NCBI GenBank assembly: GCA_049451635.1
Contig: JBMTVT010000001.1
Coordinates: 1-64,000, forward strand
Reading direction: 5' to 3'
Origin: JBMTVT01 sp049451635
GTDB lineage: Bacteria > Bacteroidota > Bacteroidia > Flavobacteriales > Flavobacteriaceae
Length of the DNA: 64,000 bases
Position 1 is the first letter of the stretch. Every line of letters begins with the position of its first letter. A program made the translations under genes and the position numbers. The notes under the pieces are model-generated. The model was given only the letters and a program-made list of their open reading frames with translations, ran no database searches and was not told the DNA's origin. Below are positions 1-8,869 of this stretch, piece after piece.

Positions 1-514
1 TATCCCAATCAAAAGACATTGCTAAATCATCAGACTCATAGTTATTGATTGTTATGTTTGCGGTAGGATATGTACTGGCAGGGTTTACCAAATATTTACT
101 GGCTAAACCTGGCCCACTTTCTATAGTTAGATTTAAAGATTCAGCACTTTCAATAGCTAAATCGCTATGAATCATAACCTTTAATTGACCAGAAGTCTCG
201 TAAGCTGGAATTGTAGCGTTAACTAAATCATAATCTTCATGTTCAGTAGCAGTTGTTCCACTTAAAACAACCCAACTAAAAGTTGTGGTTCTGTCTATTG
301 GCTTATCAAGAACAACATCCCACACTAAAACATCTTCATTACCTTCATTGATAGCCGAAAGATTGGCTGAAGAAGAAAGCGTAAAAGAAGGTGTTGGATA
401 ATCTCCACTTATATCTGCAAAGGGTTCAGCATCCTGGCTTGCAGTTTGTACATCGCAACTGTAAACAACTGCAGATAACGTTAGCAAGCTTAATATATAT
501 TTAATTTTTTTCAT
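1..514 (-). CDS. Surface lipoprotein, C-terminal part cut off by the window edge
   Basis: The frame opens with ATG at 514 on the minus strand and stays open to base 1, so the C-terminus is missing. The protein begins MKKIKYILSLLTLSAVVYSC, a lipoprotein signal peptide with the lipid-attached Cys at residue 20. The mature part is rich in Ser, Thr and acidic residues and contains a stretch like '...TATEHEDYDLVNATI...' that resembles Calx-beta-type Ig-like repeats, also suggested in the neighbouring 544-1395 product. It is last in a SusC-SusD-lipoprotein-lipoprotein order, 29 bases after the preceding gene, and is probably co-transcribed. Likely a surface-exposed accessory glycan- or peptide-binding lipoprotein; the ligand is unknown. 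Confidence 0.75.
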   Translation of the reverse strand, partial: MKKIKYILSLLTLSAVVYSCDVQTASQDAEPFADISGDYPTPSFTLSSSANLSAINEGNEDVLVWDVVLDKPIDRTTTFSWVVLSGTTATEHEDYDLVNATIPAYETSGQLKVMIHSDLAIESAESLNLTIESGPGLASKYLVNPASTYPTANITINNYESDDLAMSFDWD

Positions 515-543
515 AATATCTTGTTATTAACTCAAATTATAAA

Positions 544-1395
544 TTATTGTTTGGTATATACTACTGTATAATAACGACAGTTATCTGCGCCTGCAGGGTA
601 ACAAATTGAATAATCTACCGAAATGGTTCCTGTGTCAGGATCATAAGTTCCATGCACTCCCAAATCATCAACCCAGTTACCGTAATAATCAACAAGGTAT
701 TGACCATTAATTATTATTTCGTTACAAACATCTAATACTGTCATACCTGGTGTACCCACACCTGCTAATTGACCGCTTACCCAATGTCCAACTTCAGCCG
801 TTCTATATTCACCAGTACCTGTTTCTGTCCAAGTATCGGTGAAAGTAATATTTGAAACTGAACCATCATATGCTGTATAAATCATTTCAGCATCATAAGT
901 TCCAGACAAGTTTGAAAAACACAGGTAATTTAGAGTTATTTTAAACAATTTACCGTTTCCTACAATATTTCCACCATCAGCAGATGAAACCTTTAAATAT
1001 AAAACGGGAGCAGTATCTAAAGGAGCAATAATGCCCTCAGATAGTAAAGTTATTGGTAATTTACCAATAAAGTTTTGGTCTTTTTCAAGAGTTATGGTTT
1101 TAGAATCTAATCTAAAGTGAGTCCCTTCAACAGCGGTTGAAGATGGATCTACAGCAATAGTAGCCGTAACATCGCTTGTTAAGTCTGTAACTGTTGGTCC
1201 AATAACCGACATACTTAAGTCAAATTCATATTCATTACCGTTGGCAATTCCACCAATTGTTTTACTTGATTCAGTAAAACTGGCCAAGTTAGGCCCTTCA
1301 TCATTGGCGGCAGTTGTACCAGTATCATCTACTAAACAAGAAGTAAACATAAGAGTTACCCCAAGAATACATGTTAATTTTAATAAATTTTTCAT
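544..1395 (-). CDS. SusCD-associated surface lipoprotein
   Basis: An open frame begins at 1422, but the start at 1395 (MKNLLKLTCILG...) is preferred because it puts a clean lipoprotein signal peptide at the N-terminus, with lipobox LMFTSC and Cys at residue 20, and avoids overlap with the end of the SusD gene. The product is about 283 residues. Residues 70-150 look like a Calx-beta-type Ig-like domain (a '...VEGTHFRLDSKTITL...' motif is visible); the remainder is predicted beta-rich and contains several Cys. It follows susD by 14 bases, so it probably belongs to the same operon and is exported to the outer leaflet of the outer membrane. No enzymatic signature is seen. The substrate is unknown. 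Confidence 0.75.
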   Translation of the reverse strand: MKNLLKLTCILGVTLMFTSCLVDDTGTTAANDEGPNLASFTESSKTIGGIANGNEYEFDLSMSVIGPTVTDLTSDVTATIAVDPSSTAVEGTHFRLDSKTITLEKDQNFIGKLPITLLSEGIIAPLDTAPVLYLKVSSADGGNIVGNGKLFKITLNYLCFSNLSGTYDAEMIYTAYDGSVSNITFTDTWTETGTGEYRTAEVGHWVSGQLAGVGTPGMTVLDVCNEIIINGQYLVDYYGNWVDDLGVHGTYDPDTGTISVDYSICYPAGADNCRYYTVVYTKQ

Positions 1396-1409
1396 AATCA
1401 TTTTTTTAA

Positions 1410-2900
1410 TTAATTCGCCCAAAATATTTTATCAGTGAAAGCATTTGACTGACTGGGAACATTACTACTATTAGCAGTGATTTCACTAGATGGATAGAAT
1501 AATCTAACAGGTCTATCAGAACTTGTAGCCGTCAATGAAACAGGAATATTAGCAGGGTATCCAGTTCTGTTATAGTCAAACCATGTTTGTAAAGCATTGA
1601 TACCCATTAATGCTGTTGCTTTTTGGTTGATTATAGCTTCTAACTTATTGGTTGAAATAGACCATCCTACATTTTGAATGTTTTGGCTGTAATAAGTAGT
1701 AGCATCTCCAGCACCAAGATATGTAAATGAGGCCTGAATACCAGATTCGTACATTGCTTGAGGACTAGCAGAAATATAGCCCTTCAAAGCAGCTTCTGCT
1801 CTATTAAAATAAGATTCAGCAGCGGAATATATTACTGAACTTTGGCTAGGACCTTTTAATATACCAGGACCAATGTTAGATACATTTGCAGGAACATATT
1901 GATCTACAACAGGTACATCGTAATCCTGTAGCCCCTGAGGTACTCCTAAATGACCACCGGCAGGTTCTTCAAAGAAATAATTTAATCTGCCGTCGTTAGT
2001 ATCCATAAGCTTATCTAGGATGTAAGGAGTAGCACATGTAGCGTTACTTGTTAAAGTAGTTGCCCCTGATACATCTTGACCAAAATCATTCCATTTTCTG
2101 TTTTGCTGATTTTCAGCTTGGGTATAGCCTATGTTTATTGTAACATCCGTGTTCATGTAACCAGAACCTTCAGCAGCAATAGCGTTGAATTGCTCTTGAA
2201 TATAACTACCTCTTCCAGACATATCTGATTGACGAACTAATATTCTTAATTTAACTGTATTAGCAAATTTTTTCCAGCTATCCATATCGCCTCCAAAAAC
2301 ACCATCGTCAGCTCCTGGAACAACAGCAGAAATATCAGGGTTTGTTCCTGTTGAGTTAATTAAACTTATTGCATCTGTTAATTCAGTGATTAGGCTTTCA
2401 TAAATAGTCAAAGCATCATCATATGCAGGAGTTGCATTTCCACCTCTAAGCAAAGCTTCGGAGTATGGAATATCACCATAAGTATCAACCAAAATTTGGA
2501 AATGCATTGCTTTCATTATTTTTGCAATTGCTTTGTAGTAACCATATTCTGGCTCTTCCAAATTATCTAAAACTTGATATTGTTTTAATACGTTAGTATA
2601 AGTGTAATCGAAAATATTAGAATAGAAAGACGCTGAGACAAAGTACAAAAATTCGTCATTGTACCAAGAAAATCCATCTGATTGACTCCAATTTGCCATA
2701 AACATATTTCCTAAATGATTTTGGCCTCTATCTGTTTCTTCAATAATAGCCGAATAATTTAAGGCTACTGGCAACACCAAATCAGGTGTTACGCTTACTG
2801 GGTTATTAGGGTCGTCATTGATATCCAAATAACTCTCGCTACAAGATCCTAGTGACATTATAAGTACTAGAATACTAATTGTTTTTATAATATTTTTCAT
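1410..2900 (-). CDS. SusD/RagB-family substrate-binding lipoprotein
   Basis: The 496-residue protein starts MKNIIKTISILVLIMSLGSC, a lipoprotein signal peptide with Cys20, followed by ESYLDINDDPNNP, the conserved N-terminal start of the SusD-like_2 branch of the family. TPR-like helices are expected through the middle, with several conserved segments such as LVDTYGDIPYSEA near residues 137-149. SusD proteins sit as a lid on the SusC channel and capture nutrients at the cell surface. The gene lies 11 bases after susC, the usual order. The SusD-like_2 branch is often linked to peptide or other non-starch substrates, so no sugar is inferred. No glycoside hydrolase is visible beside it in this window. 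Confidence 0.92.
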   Translation of the reverse strand: MKNIIKTISILVLIMSLGSCSESYLDINDDPNNPVSVTPDLVLPVALNYSAIIEETDRGQNHLGNMFMANWSQSDGFSWYNDEFLYFVSASFYSNIFDYTYTNVLKQYQVLDNLEEPEYGYYKAIAKIMKAMHFQILVDTYGDIPYSEALLRGGNATPAYDDALTIYESLITELTDAISLINSTGTNPDISAVVPGADDGVFGGDMDSWKKFANTVKLRILVRQSDMSGRGSYIQEQFNAIAAEGSGYMNTDVTINIGYTQAENQQNRKWNDFGQDVSGATTLTSNATCATPYILDKLMDTNDGRLNYFFEEPAGGHLGVPQGLQDYDVPVVDQYVPANVSNIGPGILKGPSQSSVIYSAAESYFNRAEAALKGYISASPQAMYESGIQASFTYLGAGDATTYYSQNIQNVGWSISTNKLEAIINQKATALMGINALQTWFDYNRTGYPANIPVSLTATSSDRPVRLFYPSSEITANSSNVPSQSNAFTDKIFWAN

Positions 2901-2911
2901 AATTCTTTTTT

Positions 2912-5900
2912 TTAAAACTCTACGTTAATGTTAAATCCAACAGACTTAGTTGGCGGAGATTGGAAATAACCACCAATACCAATAGCGTTACTGTTTGAGT
3001 TGTTAAATTCAGGATCCGAGAATTTATTTTCTTTAGGTAACCAAGTAAATAAATTTCTTCCTACTAAACCTATTCTAACTGAATGTACAGGTACATTTTG
3101 TAAAATAGTTGATGGTAAAGTATAATTTAAGGCAACCTCTCTTATTTTGAAGGCGGTAGCATCTTTTATATAGTTTTCCTTAATTTCATTGTATGTATTT
3201 GTCCAGAAATCTTGAAGACCATCAGTAATAGGAATACTCGTGTTTTCAACATATACTCCTGGGCTTGTTTCTATAACTGAATTAGGGAAAACGAAGTCTT
3301 GTCTGTTAGCAGAGACTGAAGCTTCAGATCTACCAGTAAATTCCATGGCATCAGAACCTTGCTCGTAGTAAACATGACCAGTTCTGTAATCCATTGTAGT
3401 TGAAAGTCTAAATCCTTTATAGTTAACAGTAGATGTTAAACCAATTATGTAATCTGGCGTTGTTTTACCTAAGTTTTTCAAATCTCCTAGAACCGGATTA
3501 CCACTTACAGGGTCAATAACAACTCTTCCTTGCGGATCTCTTACATAAGATGTAGCTTTAATTTGAGGGTAAGCCTCACCAACAATAGCATATACACCAA
3601 CTTCTCCAGTTGTTGCTATTGGAGTTTCAGAAACTCCGTCTGAGATTTCTTTAACAATACTTTCGTTTTGAGTGTAATTTACATTAACATCCCAAGAGAA
3701 ATCTTCTGACTTTAAAACGGTACCACCCAATGAAAGTTCAACACCTTTACCTTCAATTTCACCAATATTTGTTAAATAACCTGTAGAACCAGAGGTAACA
3801 GAAGGTGTAATAGAAGTAATTAAATCAGTTGAAGTGGAAATGAAGTATGCAGCGTCTAAAGTTAATCGATTATTGAATAATCCAAGATTTAAACCTATCT
3901 CAGTAGTATTAATTTTCTCTTTTGCTAAATTAGCATCAATAGCTCTTCCTGTTATAGCAAAACCATTTATTGATCCAAAAGGGAAACCGGAAGATTGAGA
4001 AAATGTCTCATTTGTAGCATATGCAGCAAAATCGTTATAAACGGTAGAGTTACTTGCAGTTATTTTTAAGTTATTCAATGGTCCTTCCGCAAGTCCAGGG
4101 AAAGCATCAGTAGCAACAAATGATAAACCAATTGCAGGATAAAAATAACTATTATCGCCACTAGGAAGTGTTGAAGTAAAATCATATCTACCTGAAGCAT
4201 TTAAGAATAAAAAGTCTTTAAAACCTAAAGTCAAATCAGCAAAGAAACCATAAGTCTTTTTAATTGACTCATCGGCACTTACTGTAGGTTGTCCTGTACC
4301 GTTAGAGATGTCATAGAAACCAGGAATACTTAAGTTAGTAACTGCAATAGAACTAGATCTAGACTCGCTTGTGGTGCTTGTGGCACCTAAAGTAGAAGTT
4401 AAATTTAAAGCGTCAGTTATATCAAATTCGGATGTTAATAAAGCATCTGTTGTATAAGTTAAGTATGAAGACTCATAATCTGTTACAAAAGATGATACTG
4501 GAGAATGTGCTGGCTGAAGCGTAGCATCATATGTTTGAGCTGCTCTCCAGTCTTTACCAAAGGCATTACCAGTATTTATACCTAAACGTGTTGTAAAGTT
4601 CATCCATTCTGTAATATCATAAGAAGCACTGATGTTAGCGGTTAATCTTCTTGTCTCTGTTATATTTCTGTTTGTACCAATTGCCCAATATGGGTTTTGG
4701 TAGTAAGCATTAAAATAGTTGTCGGCATAAGCATAACTATTTGGGTTGTCCCAATCTTTATAACTTGATAAAGGAATATTTGCAGGTGTGTTGAGTACGA
4801 ACCAATAAAGCGGACGGTTTTGGTCACCAATTGATCCTCCAACTACATTTGTTTTGTCTCTAAGGTAGTTTGAAGTAAAGCTTAATTTTAAATCACCTAT
4901 TTTTTTGGTAGCATTTGCTTTAAATGTATTTCTACTATACTCATCACTAGGAACAATACCTTTTGTTTCTTGATCACCAATAGAAACATAGAAAGTACTA
5001 TTGTTGCTACTACCAGTAAAATAAATGTTATTTTGAAAAGTAGTACCAGTATTGTAAAAGTCTAATAAATTATCTTTTACTGGAGCATAAGGTACCATTT
5101 GAGTTTCCAAGGGGTAGCCTGATGGAAATGTTGGTCCGATTTGACGAAGTGTTCCATCGAAGCGTGGTCCCCAGTTCGTGTTTTCAACATTATCATATAC
5201 ACCTTGCCAACCAGTACCATATTCTGATTGGAATCTAGGCATGTATGCAACATTTTCGAATGTACTGGTAGAATTTATACCAATTCTGAAAGCTTCACCT
5301 TCTCTCCCTTTTTTTGTCTCAACAATAATTGCACCGTTACCAGCTCTAGAACCATAAAGAGCAGCAGCTGTTGCGCCTTTCAATACGTTTAAGCTTTCAA
5401 TATCAGCAGGATTTAAATCATCAAAAGCTCCTTGTGAAGCAATAGATCCGTCGATAACTATTAAAGCGGTATTGCTCTGAGAAATAGACCTTAAACCTCT
5501 TAATATTACTTGGGTTGTTGGGTTTACACCGTTATTCTGAACGTTAATTTGTAAACCAGCAACTTTACCAGCTAATGCACTGGCAGCTCTTGTAGGAGCA
5601 ACTTTAATTAGTTCTGCATCATCAACTTTTTCGGCTTGGTAGGTAAGAGACTTTTTTTGTCTTTGAATACCATACCCAACAATTACTACTTCTTCTAATG
5701 CTTGAGCATCTTGTTGTAAAACTAGATTGATTGTGTTAGAAGCACCAACAACAATTTCTTTGGTTGAATATCCAACAAAACTAAATACAAGGGTTGAACC
5801 TTGTGAAGCTTGGACTGAATATTTACCATCAAAATCAGTTGAAGTACCTGTTGATGTTCCTTTAACCAAGACTGTTGCTCCAGGAAGCGGTAAGCCAGAA

Positions 5901-6001
5901 TCATCTGAAACCATACCTGAAATTGTCTTTTCTTGCGCAAATGTTAGTTGCACAACAAACGCTAGTAATAGCGTTAGAATTCCACTAAACTTTGTTTTCA
6001 T
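2912..6001 (-). CDS. SusC/RagA-family TonB-dependent outer-membrane transporter
   Basis: The frame is open from 6091, but the start at 6001 (MKTKFSGILTLLLAFVVQLT) gives a signal peptide ending in FAQ and is preferred; the product is about 1029 residues. After the signal come a CarboxypepD_reg-like domain (motif SGMVSDDSGLPLPGATVLVKG), then a plug domain with the SusC signature DIESLNVLKGATAAALYGSR, then the large beta-barrel ending in NINVEF. It imports a ligand across the outer membrane using TonB energy. It leads the operon susC-susD-lipoprotein-lipoprotein. I could not find a convincing -7 box in the 117 bases upstream. The substrate cannot be read from sequence. Confidence 0.95.
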   Translation of the reverse strand: MKTKFSGILTLLLAFVVQLTFAQEKTISGMVSDDSGLPLPGATVLVKGTSTGTSTDFDGKYSVQASQGSTLVFSFVGYSTKEIVVGASNTINLVLQQDAQALEEVVIVGYGIQRQKKSLTYQAEKVDDAELIKVAPTRAASALAGKVAGLQINVQNNGVNPTTQVILRGLRSISQSNTALIVIDGSIASQGAFDDLNPADIESLNVLKGATAAALYGSRAGNGAIIVETKKGREGEAFRIGINSTSTFENVAYMPRFQSEYGTGWQGVYDNVENTNWGPRFDGTLRQIGPTFPSGYPLETQMVPYAPVKDNLLDFYNTGTTFQNNIYFTGSSNNSTFYVSIGDQETKGIVPSDEYSRNTFKANATKKIGDLKLSFTSNYLRDKTNVVGGSIGDQNRPLYWFVLNTPANIPLSSYKDWDNPNSYAYADNYFNAYYQNPYWAIGTNRNITETRRLTANISASYDITEWMNFTTRLGINTGNAFGKDWRAAQTYDATLQPAHSPVSSFVTDYESSYLTYTTDALLTSEFDITDALNLTSTLGATSTTSESRSSSIAVTNLSIPGFYDISNGTGQPTVSADESIKKTYGFFADLTLGFKDFLFLNASGRYDFTSTLPSGDNSYFYPAIGLSFVATDAFPGLAEGPLNNLKITASNSTVYNDFAAYATNETFSQSSGFPFGSINGFAITGRAIDANLAKEKINTTEIGLNLGLFNNRLTLDAAYFISTSTDLITSITPSVTSGSTGYLTNIGEIEGKGVELSLGGTVLKSEDFSWDVNVNYTQNESIVKEISDGVSETPIATTGEVGVYAIVGEAYPQIKATSYVRDPQGRVVIDPVSGNPVLGDLKNLGKTTPDYIIGLTSTVNYKGFRLSTTMDYRTGHVYYEQGSDAMEFTGRSEASVSANRQDFVFPNSVIETSPGVYVENTSIPITDGLQDFWTNTYNEIKENYIKDATAFKIREVALNYTLPSTILQNVPVHSVRIGLVGRNLFTWLPKENKFSDPEFNNSNSNAIGIGGYFQSPPTKSVGFNINVEF

Positions 6002-6118
6002 TTTATAATTATTTGAATTAGTCAATATCAAAAATGATAAAATAAAGTTAATAAAACAATAATTATGATTAAAATTTACTGATTTGTTCAAATTTTTAAG
6101 AAAATAACAACAAAGCAG

Positions 6119-7813
6119 CTAGAAATTAGAGGTCAAACTCACGTGAATTTTAGAATTTGCAAGTTTAAATTTCGTATTCTCAATTTTGCCATTAGCATAA
6201 TTAAACCTAAAAAGCCCTGCTTTTGTATAAATCCCTAAACCTAAACCATACCCAAAAAGCTTTTCTTTTATATTGATGATTTTATTTTCAAAGTAAGCGG
6301 CATCAATTATTGTATGTGCGTATATAGAATTACTCAATTGAAATCTATATTCAGTATTAATTAAGCCATAAATGTTAGCAAACAGACTGTTTTCCTCAAA
6401 TCCGCGGAGAGAATTTATGCCCCCAAACCTTAGGAGTTCATTTTCAAGATAAGTGCCTGATGAAATTTTGGAAACATTGGTTTTAATATAAATGCTGTTT
6501 TTACTGTTTAAGTTAAAGATTTTAAAGGCGTCTAAGGTTATTTGAGTTTGGTTTTCATTATTGTTAGAGGATTTCCTGTTGCCAAAACCGTACTCAAAAA
6601 ATAGTTTTGAATTTAAGGGAAACAGAAAATTATTATAGTTAGGTTTTAAAAATTGATATGATAAAGTAACATAATTTGTTTTGTAATTTGATATAATAGC
6701 ATTTAAGCTTTCGGCCAGCAAGCTATTGGATTTGGTTGAAGTGATTCCTGTATATATTTTGTGATTAGCATTTATTTGATAATGTAATTTTGCAGATTGA
6801 TTGGTGGTTGTAAATGAAGAATCCCTTTTGAAGATTCTCAAAAGTAAATCCAAGCCAATAGGTGATTTAAATAAATAAGGCATTGAAGCTTCAGCTTCAA
6901 AGGTTTTTTGGTCATTCTCATCACTTTTGTAGAGCAATCTGAAAGATTCCCCATAATTTAAATTGTTAACAAGATTTAAATTTAAATAACCATCAAATTC
7001 CAATTTATTAGTTTTTTCATTGGTGCCAAAACCTAAAAAACCATCAAAAGTATTACTTTTTGTTTTTTGAAGGTATAAATATAAGGAAGTAGAATCTTTT
7101 GAAAATAATACTTCTGGTGATTTTATCTCACTTGCAAAATTCAAATTATTGAGCTGCTCGGTTTTATTTCTAATTCTATTTAAATCAAAAACCTGTGTGG
7201 GTTTAATTTTTAAAAAATGCTTTAAATAAGACTCAGGGAATTTTTCATAACCTTTAATTACAATGTCGTTAATTACTCTTTTTTCTTCGGAAGAGTTAAC
7301 AACCAATTCTGCTTCAAGATTAGAAGTGTCTTTCAGTTTAATATTTGCCAACCTTAATTTAGAAAAGGGAAATCCTTTTTCAGAAATTCTAGTATTGATT
7401 AAGTTCAATGCATTTTCAACTTCGCTAAAAGTCAATTTAAAGTAATATTCAAAAACATCACTAGAAACAGCATTAATAATTGAAGGGTCAATCTCATTTT
7501 TATTATAATGTATATATATGGTGTTAAATTTCCTTTTTAAAAGCAGTTGGGCTTTAAATGTTGAATCGTTTATTTTTTTTATAAACCTCAATTCATTTTC
7601 AATATAACCCTTATTGTAAAGCTTGTTTTTTAAAGAGTCAACCTCAAATGTAATTGACTTATAATCTTCATGGATTTCTAAATAATTTAAAGAATCTATT
7701 ACACTTGTTTCGTTAATGGTGTTTCCTTCAATTTTTAAATATAAATTTTGGCAAAACAATTCAGATGAAAAAAAGATGATGGCAATAAAGAATAGTAAGG
7801 AAGTTTTTTGCAC
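6119..7813 (-). CDS. Omp85/BamA-like outer-membrane protein with shortened periplasmic part
   Basis: The 564-residue protein has an N-terminal signal peptide (MQKTSLLFFIAIIFFSSELFCQ). Residues 20-235 look like POTRA-type repeats (segments such as LNYLEIHEDYKSITFEVDSLKNKLYNKGYI and FSKLRLANIKLKD are split by short loops). The C-terminal half is a 16-strand-type barrel carrying FGGINSLRGFEEN, the Omp85 (V/L)RGF motif, and it ends in VSLTSNF with a terminal Phe. BamA of this phylum has about 800-900 residues, so this is a shorter paralogue, perhaps TamA-like or a patatin-free FplA-like relative. It lies in the opposite direction to the ribosomal operon, with 177 bases between the two starts. Confidence 0.75.
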   Translation of the reverse strand: MQKTSLLFFIAIIFFSSELFCQNLYLKIEGNTINETSVIDSLNYLEIHEDYKSITFEVDSLKNKLYNKGYIENELRFIKKINDSTFKAQLLLKRKFNTIYIHYNKNEIDPSIINAVSSDVFEYYFKLTFSEVENALNLINTRISEKGFPFSKLRLANIKLKDTSNLEAELVVNSSEEKRVINDIVIKGYEKFPESYLKHFLKIKPTQVFDLNRIRNKTEQLNNLNFASEIKSPEVLFSKDSTSLYLYLQKTKSNTFDGFLGFGTNEKTNKLEFDGYLNLNLVNNLNYGESFRLLYKSDENDQKTFEAEASMPYLFKSPIGLDLLLRIFKRDSSFTTTNQSAKLHYQINANHKIYTGITSTKSNSLLAESLNAIISNYKTNYVTLSYQFLKPNYNNFLFPLNSKLFFEYGFGNRKSSNNNENQTQITLDAFKIFNLNSKNSIYIKTNVSKISSGTYLENELLRFGGINSLRGFEENSLFANIYGLINTEYRFQLSNSIYAHTIIDAAYFENKIINIKEKLFGYGLGLGIYTKAGLFRFNYANGKIENTKFKLANSKIHVSLTSNF

Positions 7814-7917
7814 GCTATGGTAACCATTTTATTATGTAAATCTAACGGAAAAACTACACATATAATATTACACTTAAAATAATTTTTAAATTCTATTGAA
7901 AATTAATGTTTTAAGGT

Positions 7918-7947
7918 TTGAATAATTCATTTTAATTTCTACCTTTG
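7918..7947 (+). promoter_or_regulatory. Bacteroidota-type promoter of the rpsL operon
   Basis: TTG at 7918-7920 and TACCTTTG at 7940-7947 are separated by 19 bases and match the Bacteroidota housekeeping consensus TTG/TAnnTTTG. Transcription should start near 7954, leaving a leader of about 37 bases. A small hairpin CCTCT-TAAA-AGAGG (7953-7965 region) falls at its 5' end. The rest of the 7814-7990 gap is AT-rich and shows no gene. Confidence 0.75.
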
Positions 7948-7990
7948 CAGCCCTCTTAAAAGAGGATTTTAAAATTTATATATAATATAT

Positions 7991-8365
7991 ATGCCAACAA
8001 TTTCACAATTAGTACGAAAAGGAAGAGCCAAAATAACCAAGAAGAGTAAATCGGCTGCTTTAAATTCGTGTCCTCAAAGACGTGGTGTATGTACTCGTGT
8101 TTATACAACAACACCTAAAAAACCTAACTCAGCAATGCGTAAGGTAGCAAGGGTTCGTTTAACAAACGGTAACGAGGTTAACGCATACATTGGTGGAGAG
8201 GGTCACAATTTACAAGAGCACTCGATAGTATTGGTTAGAGGTGGAAGGGTAAAAGATTTACCAGGAGTTAGATATCACATCGTTCGTGGTGCTCTAGACA
8301 CTGCAGGTGTTGCGGGTAGAACACAACGTAGATCTAAGTATGGTGCAAAACGCCCTAAAAAGTAA
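7991..8365 (+). CDS. rpsL: 30S ribosomal protein uS12
   Basis: A 124-residue protein of normal length that belongs to the decoding centre of the 30S subunit. The conserved [12 protein letters not shown] and [10 protein letters not shown] segments are intact, including the Lys residues whose replacement gives streptomycin resistance elsewhere, so a wild-type drug-sensitive form is predicted. The Asp in KDLPG, the RimO methylthiolation target in other bacteria, is present. First gene of the long translation operon, about 37 bases behind the predicted transcription start. It has no Shine-Dalgarno sequence, only an AT-rich leader, as is usual in this phylum. Confidence 0.98.
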   Translation: MPTISQLVRKGRAKITKKSKSAALNSCPQRRGVCTRVYTTTPKKPNSAMRKVARVRLTNGNEVNAYIGGEGHNLQEHSIVLVRGGRVKDLPGVRYHIVRGALDTAGVAGRTQRRSKYGAKRPKK

Positions 8366-8386
8366 TTAAAACTTTAAGAAGAAGAC

Positions 8387-8863
8387 ATGAGAAAAAGAGC
8401 AGCAAAAAAGAGACCGCTTTTACCAGACCCACGTTTTAACGATCAGTTAGTAACTCGTTTCGTAAACATGATGATGTGGGATGGGAAAAAATCGGTAGCT
8501 TTTAAAGTTTTCTACGATGCGATTGATATTGTAGACTCGAAAAATACTGACGAAGAAAAATCAGCCTTAGAAATTTGGAAAGATGCCTTGTCAAATGTGA
8601 TGCCTCACGTAGAAGTACGTAGCCGTCGTGTTGGAGGTGCTACATTCCAAATTCCTATGCAAATTCGTCCTGACAGAAAAGTTTCAACTGCCATGAAATG
8701 GTTAATAAACTATTCACGCAAAAGAAACGAAAAATCTATGGCTTTACGTTTGGCATCAGAAATTTTAGCAGCAGCTAAAGAAGAGGGGGCAGCAGTAAAG
8801 AAAAGAGTAGATACTCACAAAATGGCAGAAGCAAATAAAGCATTCTCTCACTTTAGATTTTAA
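8387..8863 (+). CDS. rpsG: 30S ribosomal protein uS7
   Basis: A 158-residue primary 16S rRNA binding protein that organises the head of the small subunit. The N-terminal [17 protein letters not shown] and the C-terminal AFSHFRF are typical of the family. Follows rpsL by 21 bases and precedes fusA by 6, matching the str-operon order rpsL-rpsG-fusA. An A/G-rich stretch (AAGAAGAAGAC) precedes the start but is not a perfect Shine-Dalgarno match. In E. coli the protein represses its own operon; nothing here shows whether that holds. Confidence 0.98.
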   Translation: MRKRAAKKRPLLPDPRFNDQLVTRFVNMMMWDGKKSVAFKVFYDAIDIVDSKNTDEEKSALEIWKDALSNVMPHVEVRSRRVGGATFQIPMQIRPDRKVSTAMKWLINYSRKRNEKSMALRLASEILAAAKEEGAAVKKRVDTHKMAEANKAFSHFRF

Positions 8864-8869
8864 TAAGAA

